The notes beneath the pieces were generated by a model. It worked only from the letters and a program-made list of their open reading frames with translations, had not been told where the DNA came from and did no database searches. From contig JBNLFL010000038.1 in NCBI GenBank assembly GCA_050305515.1, forward strand, positions 39,024 to 103,023: DNA of 64,000 nucleotides. Reading direction: 5' to 3'. Of the stretch, positions 54,771 through 63,087 are shown in pieces. Each line of letters opens with the position of its first letter. Position 1 is the first letter of the stretch. Made by a program: the position numbers and the translations under genes. The DNA is from JAFGUB01 sp050305515 (GTDB lineage: Bacteria; Campylobacterota; Campylobacteria; Campylobacterales; Sulfurimonadaceae).

Positions 54771-56219
54771 TTACGGTGCGGCAACTTCAACACGGTTTTT
54801 CCCGGCCTCTTTGGCCTGGTACATCGCCGTATCGGCCCGCAATACAACACCTTCAATAGTATCATCATGCAATACGGGGCTTAGCCCGAAACTCGCCGTG
54901 ACCGCTCTGCCGCTCATTTGGATGAGATGCATGTCGTTTTCAAACAGCAGACGCAGCTTTTGGGTAATTCCCAGAGCCTCTTCTTCGTTGACTCCAATCA
55001 GAAGCACCACGAACTCTTCACCGCCCCATCGTGCCACAAAATCGCTTTTGCGTATATTGCCCCGAATCAGCTCTGCGACGCGTACAAGCACCCGATCACC
55101 AAGATCATGCCCGTACGCATCGTTGATCCGTTTGAAATTGTCTATATCGAGAAAGATCAGGTGCATCGGATAGCCGCTCTCACGCTGGCGTTCATAAAAC
55201 ATCATCATATAGTTGAAACGTTCCGTGAGATAGCGGCGGTTGGGAATGCCTGTCAGTGCATCGTGATCGGCCAGAAAGTCCATGTAGTTTTGATATTTTC
55301 GGATCACTATCACCACGATTGAAGTGACGACCAGCGTTAGTAGCAGTGAAATACTCAGGTTGAAGTAGAAGACCCGCTGAACTTCCTGTACAAAATCATC
55401 GAGTTTGGCTTCGACAATCAGATAGAGATCGAGTTCGGGAATGTATTTGGAGTTGAGCAGGTAGCTGCTTTCACCGTCTTCAAATTCTATCAGTGTGGGT
55501 TCACGGGTCATAATGCGGTCTTTGTAAGCGGAAAGAGTCGGCATCGTGCCAATATTTTCTTTCACTTTGGCGTGTGTCTCCGTCAAAACGACATCGCCCT
55601 TTTTATTGACAAAAAAGACCTTCAGATGATATTTTTGACGAAACATCCTGAGCATCTCGTCCACATAGGAAATTTTCAGAGCCACGCCCGTCGCTCCTAT
55701 GTAGTGGTAGGAATTATCAAGGATTTTAAAGTTGATGAACATCATCAGGGAGTTCGTCAGGTTTTCATTGAAATCAAGATTGATTTCATGCTGGGTCTGG
55801 GTCTCTTTGAAGCGGAAATACCACTCGTTCGTAGGATTATCCGGTGAAATTTTTTCCAGCAGACCGTTGTGAGTGTAGTAGTTGCGACTCTGTTCGGAGA
55901 CCAGAAAGGTGGCAAACATGCCGTACTTGTTCTTTACCATATCCAGATACTGGGTGATTTTGGCGACATTATCTTCATCATGAAGCAGCCAGTCTTTGAC
56001 AAAGGTATCGTTAGCCATCATGGACGAAACCAGATAGGGCTCAATGATGTGCTTCTGGATCTCGGTATAGATATTATCAAGAGAAAGCGGCAATGACTGC
56101 GTTTTAAGCTGCTGCTGCATGGAACGCAGTGCTACGGTATAGTTTACAAACGAGATCATCAGCGACAGTATCAGCATCAACAGCGTGATAAGAACAACAA
56201 CCCGGTAATTTTTTTTCAT
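54771..56219 (-). CDS. Membrane-bound diguanylate cyclase with Cache-type sensor
   Basis: 482 residues: membrane segment (about 8-28), a periplasmic dCache-like sensor (about 30-285), a second membrane segment (about 290-310) and a GGDEF domain with intact GGEEF at 399-403 and the GIPNRRYLTERF start. It should make c-di-GMP from GTP in response to a small-molecule ligand. It converges with the giant surface-protein gene across 24 bp; c-di-GMP often controls such adhesins, so a link is plausible but unproven. Confidence 0.9.
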   Translation of the reverse strand: MKKNYRVVVLITLLMLILSLMISFVNYTVALRSMQQQLKTQSLPLSLDNIYTEIQKHIIEPYLVSSMMANDTFVKDWLLHDEDNVAKITQYLDMVKNKYGMFATFLVSEQSRNYYTHNGLLEKISPDNPTNEWYFRFKETQTQHEINLDFNENLTNSLMMFINFKILDNSYHYIGATGVALKISYVDEMLRMFRQKYHLKVFFVNKKGDVVLTETHAKVKENIGTMPTLSAYKDRIMTREPTLIEFEDGESSYLLNSKYIPELDLYLIVEAKLDDFVQEVQRVFYFNLSISLLLTLVVTSIVVIVIRKYQNYMDFLADHDALTGIPNRRYLTERFNYMMMFYERQRESGYPMHLIFLDIDNFKRINDAYGHDLGDRVLVRVAELIRGNIRKSDFVARWGGEEFVVLLIGVNEEEALGITQKLRLLFENDMHLIQMSGRAVTASFGLSPVLHDDTIEGVVLRADTAMYQAKEAGKNRVEVAAP

Positions 56220-56313
56220 CGAACTTTTCCAAATCCTTCAATGTAGCGTCTCATTGTGCCATAATATGCGTAAGGCCTTACCGTGCAGGCATAAAAATGA
56301 TTCAGGAGCCGTT

Positions 56314-56979
56314 ATGATCCGTCTGGAACATGTCAACAAACGTTTTTACCCCGGTGAAGCGCGGGAAGTGCACGCCCTGCGCGATATTGAACTGGAAATC
56401 GCCGCAGGAGAGTTCAGCGTGATCACCGGACCTTCAGGCTGCGGCAAGACGACGCTGCTCAATGCCGTCGGCCTGCTCGATTCGATCAGCGGCGGAGCGA
56501 TCTTGCTTGACGGAAAAGAGATATCCAGCCTTGATGAACGGGAGAAAACCTTGCTGCGACGCGACGCGATGGGCTTTGTTTTTCAGGCGTATAACCTTGT
56601 TCCGGTTCTGAACGCCCGTGAAAATATCGGTTTTATCATGAAGCTTCAGGGACGCAGCGACACAGAGGTTGATGCACGCGTCGAAGAGGTGGCAAAGATT
56701 CTTCAAATCAGCGACAAGCTCGACGCCCTCCCCTCGCAGCTTAGCGGCGGACAGCAGCAGCGTGTCGCTGTGGCTCGGGCGGTTGCTGCCAAGCCACGCA
56801 TCATTTTAGCCGATGAACCCACCGCCAACCTCGATACGGAAAACTCCATTCACCTGATGTCCATGATGCGCGCGCTGAATGAAAAAGAGGGTATTACCAT
56901 TCTCTTTTCGTCCCATGACGACTATGTGATCGAAAGCGCACGGCGCATTATTCATCTCAAAGACGGAAGCCTTGTCTGA
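56314..56979 (+). CDS. LolD-like ABC transporter ATPase
   Basis: 221 residues of the MacB/LolD family: Walker A GPSGCGKT at 39-46, Q-loop FVFQAYNLVPVLNARENI, signature LSGGQ at 143-147, Walker B IILADEP. ATG 56314 has a CAGGAG ribosome site; the frame is open to 56254 but that extension lacks sense. No permease is adjacent; the nearest suitable partners are the two FtsX-type genes ending at 41927, so the operon has probably been split by the intervening block. It overlaps the next gene by one base (TGATG). Confidence 0.88.
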   Translation: MIRLEHVNKRFYPGEAREVHALRDIELEIAAGEFSVITGPSGCGKTTLLNAVGLLDSISGGAILLDGKEISSLDEREKTLLRRDAMGFVFQAYNLVPVLNARENIGFIMKLQGRSDTEVDARVEEVAKILQISDKLDALPSQLSGGQQQRVAVARAVAAKPRIILADEPTANLDTENSIHLMSMMRALNEKEGITILFSSHDDYVIESARRIIHLKDGSLV

Positions 56980-58109
56980 TGCGTCTGCTTTTGATGCTGC
57001 TGTACGCTTTACATGTAAGTGCAAATCTCTGCGATCTTACTCTTGAAAACAGCAACTTCACCATTTCACAGGGTGATTATGACCCCCAAAGCGACGGACG
57101 TTACCTCTACAATTATGATCGTCTGCGGCTGACATCACAGTGCCAAAACGGCAGCTGGTTTCTTTACGCCACCGGCGACGGCATCCATTACTGGGGCAAC
57201 GCCTTTGTCAATTCGGCTGACTTTGCCCTGCAGCAAACATTGAAAGCCGATACCCCCTTTAACACGCAAACCCCGTTTTACGATTATGCGAGTGCCGGTG
57301 CGCAAGCGAGAGTGTACCGCCTTTACGGCGGTTATGACGATGGGGACAACCGTATTTCCGCAGGCTTACAGAACATCACGATGGGTGTCGGGCGCATCTG
57401 GACGCCGACCAACCTTTTCAACCCCAAAAACAGCTATGCCATAGAACCCGATGAGGTCTATGGCGTTGCCGCGCTAAGCTACACCCGCACCCTTGGCGAC
57501 ACCACGCAGCTGCACCTTGTTGCGAGCCAGAAGCGCGATTACGGCATTAAATCCGCCGCACGTGTGAAACTGCTGCTTGAGAGCGTCGAAGTCGCACTCG
57601 ACCTGATAGACTCGGATAGCACGAAAATGGCGGGCTATGAGATTGAAGGCGCGCTTGGCAACGTCGGTCTGCGCAGCGAAGGCGCCTACATTGACACGAC
57701 GCTCAACACTTCAAAAGAGGTCCGTTTTTTTCAGGGCATCGCCGGAGCGGATTACGGCTTCGTCAACGGACTGACGCTCACCGCAGAGATGCTTTACAGC
57801 TCCGAACGTTTCGACATCTACGAACAGCTTGCCAACTACAACCATGACATCAGCGCCAACCTGCTCGGCTCCTACTGTTACGGTGCCATGATGGCCAGTT
57901 ACCCCTTATCGCTCGTTTTTGAAGGCGCCCTGCTCTACATTGAAAGTTTCAGCGACACACCCTCGCGTTTTATTGCCCCGACCCTCACCTACCGCTTCAG
58001 TGACTACAGCGCACTCGCCCTGGGAGCACTGCTCGGTTTCGGACCGGATGAGAGCGAATTCGGAATGATGCAGGAGCAGTATTATCTGAAGTTTGATGTG
58101 GCGTTTTAG
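56979..58109 (+). CDS. Predicted outer-membrane beta-barrel protein
   Basis: 376 residues with a signal peptide (RLLLMLLYALHVSANLC) and a long series of alternating amphipathic strands ending in YYLKFDVAF, the terminal aromatic typical of outer-membrane barrels. Motif stretches such as ISAGLQNITMGVGRIWTPTN resemble porin-like barrels found with LolA-like/RND-like export systems; no exact family is claimed. Coupled to the LolD-like ATPase and so probably the outer-membrane part of the LolA/FtsX system. A terminator follows at 58147. Confidence 0.75.
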   Translation: MRLLLMLLYALHVSANLCDLTLENSNFTISQGDYDPQSDGRYLYNYDRLRLTSQCQNGSWFLYATGDGIHYWGNAFVNSADFALQQTLKADTPFNTQTPFYDYASAGAQARVYRLYGGYDDGDNRISAGLQNITMGVGRIWTPTNLFNPKNSYAIEPDEVYGVAALSYTRTLGDTTQLHLVASQKRDYGIKSAARVKLLLESVEVALDLIDSDSTKMAGYEIEGALGNVGLRSEGAYIDTTLNTSKEVRFFQGIAGADYGFVNGLTLTAEMLYSSERFDIYEQLANYNHDISANLLGSYCYGAMMASYPLSLVFEGALLYIESFSDTPSRFIAPTLTYRFSDYSALALGALLGFGPDESEFGMMQEQYYLKFDVAF

Positions 58110-58146
58110 GATTACATGTAAGAAATTTGATTCTAAAAATAGATAT

Positions 58147-58180
58147 ACATTCCCAGCTTTTGGGATAAATGTCTTTTTTT
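58147..58180 (+). terminator. Rho-independent terminator after the barrel gene
   Basis: A stem of TCCCA/TGGGA extended by ACAT/ATGT with a small bulge, followed by seven T. It ends the ATPase-barrel transcript. The gap 58110-58396 around it is AT-rich; apart from this and a TTACATGTAA at 58112 nothing is seen in it. Confidence 0.7.
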
Positions 58181-58396
58181 ACATGATAGCAGGAGATAAA
58201 AAGCGTATTGCTTTTAAGGTTTTAATTTTAATATATAAAAATATTTCATTGATATTTGTGATTTGACTGGGTGCTATAGGCTTAATATTGGGCACAACTA
58301 TTTTATCTCGAGACTGTAGTAGACATCTTCAAAATATGGCCTTAGAAACGAAAAATATATAATTGATTGCATCATCTTAAACATTGGAGTAGCGAT

Positions 58397-58798
58397 ATGA
58401 AATCATCGTGTGCGAATTGTGAGTCGCCATCACGTGTGCTTTGGGCATTGTTTGGCGCAAAACGAAAACCAATCCTTTCAACGGTCGTGGATGGGAACTG
58501 GATTTCATTAGAACGTTGTGAAACATGTTCTATCCTTTGGTGTGCATCATCCTACGAGCCTTATGCTTCATTTCCATTTCTTGTTGCATGGTCTGGCGAT
58601 GAAACATCTTGGAAAAAAATGCATAATGTAGATGATGGCAAGACTTTACTGCAATGGCATGCGCGCGCCGTTGCCACCACATGGAGTTCGGTATCAGCTG
58701 AAGAAAAAAACGCCATTAGTACATTTAGGGAGCGAAGCTGTGGCCGCAATCCAATTGATGATCCAGCATCGTTCCAAACAACCACACTTCAATCATGA
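58397..58798 (+). CDS. Hypothetical protein with CxxC zinc-ribbon-like motifs
   Basis: About 133 residues from ATG 58397 (GGAG 8 nt upstream). It contains CANCESPSRVLWALFGAKRK and ERCETCSILWC, a CxxC pair that suggests a small metal-binding head, followed by a Trp-rich, otherwise featureless region. No signal peptide or membrane segment. It stands alone in an AT-rich gap and matches no neighbour in style; it could be a horizontally acquired gene, for instance an orphan immunity protein, but that is only a guess. Confidence 0.55.
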   Translation: MKSSCANCESPSRVLWALFGAKRKPILSTVVDGNWISLERCETCSILWCASSYEPYASFPFLVAWSGDETSWKKMHNVDDGKTLLQWHARAVATTWSSVSAEEKNAISTFRERSCGRNPIDDPASFQTTTLQS

Positions 58799-58904
58799 AA
58801 AGTTCAACCAAGTAATCAAAAAAAGATGTCCAGCTATAAATATAAATTCCTTCTTTATACATGTAACCAAAAAAGCACTTTTCTCAAGAAACCAATCAGC
58901 TAAC

Positions 58905-59522
58905 TCACGCCATCCCCATCATCAAAAAGCCCGTAAAGCCGGCATTGTCACGGCTCAATGACGCATCGACATGCGTCTGCATGGCTCTGATGGCCTCCTT
59001 GTAGGCGCTATAGAACGCATAGGTCGGTCTGGGTTTATAGACCAATCCTTTGAGTTCAAAAAAGGCAATCACCGCTTTGGTCGTCGTGGGTTTGACAAAA
59101 ATTTCCTTCTCCCGGGCGTAATAATAGGGAATGAGCGTCACCAGTGACCATTTGGCAAGTTTGTCGCGTGCGAGTACCTCCACGACCATATCAAACCCCT
59201 CCTCCTTTTTTCCGTGAAGCAGTTCATAGAGGCCAATGGAGAGCGTATCTTTTTGCTCCATGCCCATGTTTTTGACGGCGTCCCTGACTTTGGGTTTTTC
59301 AAAGAGCGACACCAGTGTGGACTTTGAGACGATCTTCGCAAAACTTTCACAAATTTCGTCCGGATCGGAAAAACGCTCCGGTGCAAACAACGCTTTCACG
59401 TTCTCGCCTATTTTTGCCGTGTTGTGGCGTTTGACAATCAACTGAATCTCGGCATCCTCAAAACCCTCAGGATAGCGTTCGAAAAACCATTTTTCCATCT
59501 CCTTGAGTTTTTGTACGTTCAT
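58905..59522 (-). CDS. Conserved-looking hypothetical protein
   Basis: 205 residues, cytoplasmic, with no motif I can name. It is largely helical, charged and of core-genome base composition (MNVQKLKEMEKWFFERYPEG, YYAREKEIFVKPTTTKAV). It is divergent from the alanine/glycine symporter gene. Probably a genuine gene because the frame is long, well placed and codon use resembles the core genes; function unknown. Confidence 0.65.
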   Translation of the reverse strand: MNVQKLKEMEKWFFERYPEGFEDAEIQLIVKRHNTAKIGENVKALFAPERFSDPDEICESFAKIVSKSTLVSLFEKPKVRDAVKNMGMEQKDTLSIGLYELLHGKKEEGFDMVVEVLARDKLAKWSLVTLIPYYYAREKEIFVKPTTTKAVIAFFELKGLVYKPRPTYAFYSAYKEAIRAMQTHVDASLSRDNAGFTGFLMMGMA

Positions 59523-59640
59523 GGGAAACCTTTTTCTGATAATCTGCTTATTATTTTAGCGTCACTACGATCCAAATGGTTCCATTTCATTCCAAAAAAA
59601 GACATGCTTTTCGTTATCATTAGTGCCTTAAGGAGTCGCA

Positions 59641-60972
59641 TTGGAAACATTCGAACAGATCATTGCCGCTATTTCAGGGTTTATCTGGGGTGCCCCGGTT
59701 CTGGTATTGCTGGCCGGAACCGGCCTTTTTCTCACCATCCGGCTGCGCGGGGTGCAGTTTCGTGCGCTTTTCCACGCCCTGAAACTTGTTTTTCACAAAG
59801 AGCCCTCAGCCGAAGGTGATATCTCGCATTTTGCCGCGCTCATGACGGCACTTGCGGCTACTGTTGGCATCGGGAATATTGTCGGTGTCGCTACGGCCAT
59901 TACGCTCGGCGGTCCCGGTGCCGTCTTCTGGATGTGGGTCATCGGACTCATCGGCATGGCAACCAAATACTCCGAAGCGCTGCTGGCGGTAGAATACCGG
60001 GTTATGGGTCCAAACGGGGCGAAAGGCGGCCCCATGTACTATCTGGCCTATGGCGCAAAACTGCCGTGGCTCGGCGTGCTCTTTGCCGTGTTTACCGCTT
60101 TCGCCGCCTTTGGCATTGGCAATATGGTACAGTCCAACGCCGTCGCCAATGTGCTTGAAGCGCAGATGGCCCTGCCCCACTGGATTACCGGAATCGCGCT
60201 GAGCATCCTCTCGGGCATCGTCATTCTCGGCGGTATCAAATCTATAGGACGTTTTACAAGCATTCTGGTGCCCTTCATGATTCTTGGCTATCTCACTACG
60301 GCGCTGCTGATCATCATCATGAATCCCGGAAAGATTCCACTGGCGTTCGGGCTCATCTTCGAGCATGCATTCGCACCCATTGCCGCCGGAGGCGGATTTG
60401 CCGGGGCAACGGTTGCCGCAGCCATTCGCTATGGGGTTGCACGCGGGGTTTTCTCCAATGAATCGGGTCTGGGTTCCGCTCCGATTGCCGCTGCCGCCGC
60501 AAAAACCGACTCGTCAGTCAGACAGGCGCTGGTGAGCATGACGCAGACGTTTATCGACACGCTTATTGTCTGTACCATGACGGCGCTGGTCATTCTTATG
60601 GCACCGCAGTGGCATGAAGGCGTGGCCGCCGGATCACTCACGCTCATGAGTTTTGAGTATTTTCTTGGAAGTTTCGGTGCATTTATCGTCACGGCCGCGA
60701 CGGCGCTTTTTGCCTATTCAACGCTCATCGGCTGGGGCTATTACGGCGAAAAAGCCATTGAATTTCTCTTTGGCGAAACGCGCATCCGCTACTACCGCTA
60801 CCTCTTTGTCGCACTTATTTTCGTGGGAGCCGTACTCAAACTCGAACTGGTCTGGAACCTTTCGGATATGTTCAACGGATTGATGATCATTCCCAACCTG
60901 ATCGGCCTGCTTCTGCTGCACAAGGTCATCGTTTCAAAAAGCAACGACTACTTTAACGTGCAGAAGCGCTAA
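59641..60972 (+). CDS. Alanine/glycine:cation symporter (AGCS family)
   Basis: 443 residues, about ten membrane segments, with AGCS hallmarks: FLTIRLRGVQF near the N-terminus, GNIVGVATAITLGGPGAVFW, and GVARGVFSNESGLGSAPIAA. It imports alanine or glycine with sodium or protons. The start is a TTG at 59641 preceded by AAGGAG at the right distance; no better start is in frame. A weak terminator-like hairpin follows (60987-61016). Confidence 0.93.
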   Translation: METFEQIIAAISGFIWGAPVLVLLAGTGLFLTIRLRGVQFRALFHALKLVFHKEPSAEGDISHFAALMTALAATVGIGNIVGVATAITLGGPGAVFWMWVIGLIGMATKYSEALLAVEYRVMGPNGAKGGPMYYLAYGAKLPWLGVLFAVFTAFAAFGIGNMVQSNAVANVLEAQMALPHWITGIALSILSGIVILGGIKSIGRFTSILVPFMILGYLTTALLIIIMNPGKIPLAFGLIFEHAFAPIAAGGGFAGATVAAAIRYGVARGVFSNESGLGSAPIAAAAAKTDSSVRQALVSMTQTFIDTLIVCTMTALVILMAPQWHEGVAAGSLTLMSFEYFLGSFGAFIVTAATALFAYSTLIGWGYYGEKAIEFLFGETRIRYYRYLFVALIFVGAVLKLELVWNLSDMFNGLMIIPNLIGLLLLHKVIVSKSNDYFNVQKR

Positions 60973-60986
60973 AATCCGCCCATAAT

Positions 60987-61017
60987 GAGATTCCGCCGCA
61001 GAAGCGGTCTCCGTTTT
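60987..61017 (+). terminator. Weak terminator-like hairpin after the symporter gene
   Basis: GAGA-CCGC / GCGG-TCTC stem with a two-base bulge and a CGCAGAA loop, followed by CGTTTTAT. It lies between convergent genes (symporter, plus; LPP20-like, minus) and may serve the plus strand. The T run is short. Confidence 0.45.
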
Positions 61018-61028
61018 ATAGTGCGTTC

Positions 61029-62027
61029 CTAAATCGCATCGATTCCAAGTACTTTTTCAATGCCCTCTTTTTCAATCATCACTGAGAGTTTGTAGGCCAC
61101 GTTCTGTTTTGCAATGGCATACCCCTGCGTCGATTGACCGATAAGACTCAGCTTGTTGCTTCCCACGACAACTCCGTTCGCGTCGCGGACCTGCAGCGCT
61201 ATTGCCGTGCGAGCAAGCGTAAAGCCCTGAGCTTCGGCGCGCTCGGCACTGCTGCTCACCTCTACGACAAAATGGCCGCTTCCACCGCTTCTGGACAATT
61301 GAAAGGATGCTTTTGAAATGCCCGCTTCCAGACTCGTCGCAAGCCCGGCATCCTCTTTTGGTGCGCGTACTTCAAAGCTGACGGATTTATGCAGTGCCAT
61401 GCGCGCGCCATCGAGACGCGCTTTTTCATCCAGATAAGAAGCCGCATCAAAGCTCTGGCGCAGCGCTTTTAATACATTCAGCGTATCGGAAAGATGGGAG
61501 AGTTCTTCCTTTACATGTAAGTAAAATTTGAGCCGTTTGAGCGCATTGGCGTTTTTGAGGTTTTTTTCACTCAGCTTAAACTGCGCGAACTGCTGATCGA
61601 GATCGTTTTTGATGCCTTCAAAGAGTGCGCTTCGGCTAGCGCTGATGAGCACAAGAAACTCTCTGAAACCATACTCTTCCGACTGCAGCACTTCATAATT
61701 GCTAATACGGATTTTTGCTACCTCGCTCTGCACCGCGCTGGTGACGCTTTTGTCATAATTATTGCGCGTTCCCTGACGCTCCGTCGTGACGCTCTCGTAT
61801 TGCGAAGAGACCGACACGCTGAGGGTGGAAGCCATGTTTGAGAGCGCATGGGCAACGGCTTCGTCGCGCTCACTCCCTTCACCGATGGCATAAAGCGTCT
61901 GCGGCGTGCTTGCAGGCGGGTTTGCGTACCACTGCGGCAACGTTTTGGGTGCCGCCACCACGCGTTTTTTCTCGCTGCATCCGCTTAAAAGAAGCAGCAG
62001 TATCAAAAAAGATGTCAGGAATTTCAT
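61029..62027 (-). CDS. LPP20-family lipoprotein
   Basis: 332 residues with a lipoprotein signal (lipobox LSGC) and the LPP20-type domain: PQWYANPPASTPQTLYAIGE followed by RDEAVAHALSNMASTLSVSV. LPP20 proteins are small surface or envelope lipoproteins; this is a long version with an extra C-terminal region of about 150 residues. It is 5 bp after the CsgG/LpoB-like lipoprotein gene and certainly co-transcribed with it. A role in outer-membrane assembly or peptidoglycan-related regulation is possible from that pairing. Confidence 0.85.
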   Translation of the reverse strand: MKFLTSFLILLLLLSGCSEKKRVVAAPKTLPQWYANPPASTPQTLYAIGEGSERDEAVAHALSNMASTLSVSVSSQYESVTTERQGTRNNYDKSVTSAVQSEVAKIRISNYEVLQSEEYGFREFLVLISASRSALFEGIKNDLDQQFAQFKLSEKNLKNANALKRLKFYLHVKEELSHLSDTLNVLKALRQSFDAASYLDEKARLDGARMALHKSVSFEVRAPKEDAGLATSLEAGISKASFQLSRSGGSGHFVVEVSSSAERAEAQGFTLARTAIALQVRDANGVVVGSNKLSLIGQSTQGYAIAKQNVAYKLSVMIEKEGIEKVLGIDAI

Positions 62028-62032
62028 GATGC

Positions 62033-63034
62033 CTACCTTGAGAGCTGCTCTTGCGTCTGGTTGTAACGCTCGATGACACGATCGATTCGCACTACTGCCG
62101 CACTGATCTGATCGACAGGCTCATGACAAAGATCATCTGCGCTGTGGTAGTAGTTGCGGGCTACATCATATTTGCCCTGCGCTTCCATAATGACGCCCAG
62201 ATTGTAAAACGGCACGTAGCTCTGTTTGAGTGTCGACATAATCAGCTCTCCAAGGAGACGTTCCGCCTTGTCAAGACGCCCCTGATCAATATATTCAAGC
62301 GCATACTTCAGCGTTTTTTCCTGCGCATCGGTGTAATCAAGATCGGGATCTTCCAGCAGCTCCACCTGAAAACTCCGGTAGTGCGGCGTCAATTTGTACG
62401 AAAACTCGCGAGAGATGATGCCCGCAAGATGCTGCGCGGCCATTTCACGCGAAGGCATGGCCTGTGAGTCATCCAGACAGTGCGACCATTCGGCATGCTT
62501 TGAAAGGGTATCGGCGTAGATGATATCGCCCTGCGTGACGTCGACCATACGCAGCTGGGCCGAAAGCGCTGCCACGCGTTTGGTACAGCGTACTTTGTAG
62601 GTACGCGTTTTCGAGCAATCCTTGTTGGTGCACTCCACGCGGGTCGTGTAGTAGGTGGTGTCTTGCATGCTTGGCGAAGAGAGTGTGCCCGAAATCAGCG
62701 CCTGCGCACCAATAAGCTGACCGACTTCAACAGCCGTCGAAGGATCCATCAGGCCGCTGTTTTGGACTTTCTGCTCTTTAAGGATCTTGTTCAGATCGCT
62801 GCGGCTGCTCAGTGTAAAGAAGGTACTTCCGTCAACCTTCTGCTGTGAAAGCTCCGCCTCGATCTTTCCGGAGAGGTCAACCTGATCGTTGGTAAAAGCG
62901 GTCACTGCTATTTTTTTGGTACTGGCCGCGCGGTCGACTTCGGCAGGTTCAAGCACCCGAACCTGCATCTTCTGTGCACACCCGCTTCCAAAAACAGCCA
63001 CTGTTACCATACCGATGAGCATGTTCCAACGCAT
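62033..63034 (-). CDS. CsgG/LpoB-like lipoprotein with TPR-like C-terminus
   Basis: 333 residues with a lipoprotein signal (lipobox GSGC). The first 200 residues have the CsgG/LpoB-like pattern: KKIAVTAFTNDQVDLSGKIE, SRSDLNKILKEQKVQNSGLM, VGQLIGAQALISGTL. The C-terminal part (about 235-330) has TPR-like helices (ALEYIDQGRLDKAERLLGEL, NLGVIMEAQGKYDVARNYYH). A Cys-rich loop (ECTNKDCSKTRTYKVRC) is unusual. Such proteins assemble envelope pores or activate cell-wall enzymes; the exact role is unknown. Confidence 0.8.
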   Translation of the reverse strand: MRWNMLIGMVTVAVFGSGCAQKMQVRVLEPAEVDRAASTKKIAVTAFTNDQVDLSGKIEAELSQQKVDGSTFFTLSSRSDLNKILKEQKVQNSGLMDPSTAVEVGQLIGAQALISGTLSSPSMQDTTYYTTRVECTNKDCSKTRTYKVRCTKRVAALSAQLRMVDVTQGDIIYADTLSKHAEWSHCLDDSQAMPSREMAAQHLAGIISREFSYKLTPHYRSFQVELLEDPDLDYTDAQEKTLKYALEYIDQGRLDKAERLLGELIMSTLKQSYVPFYNLGVIMEAQGKYDVARNYYHSADDLCHEPVDQISAAVVRIDRVIERYNQTQEQLSR

Positions 63035-63087
63035 AGCACTCCTTTTATTCGCACCAATCTTAACAAAAAACGGCTTGGAGTTTTTGA

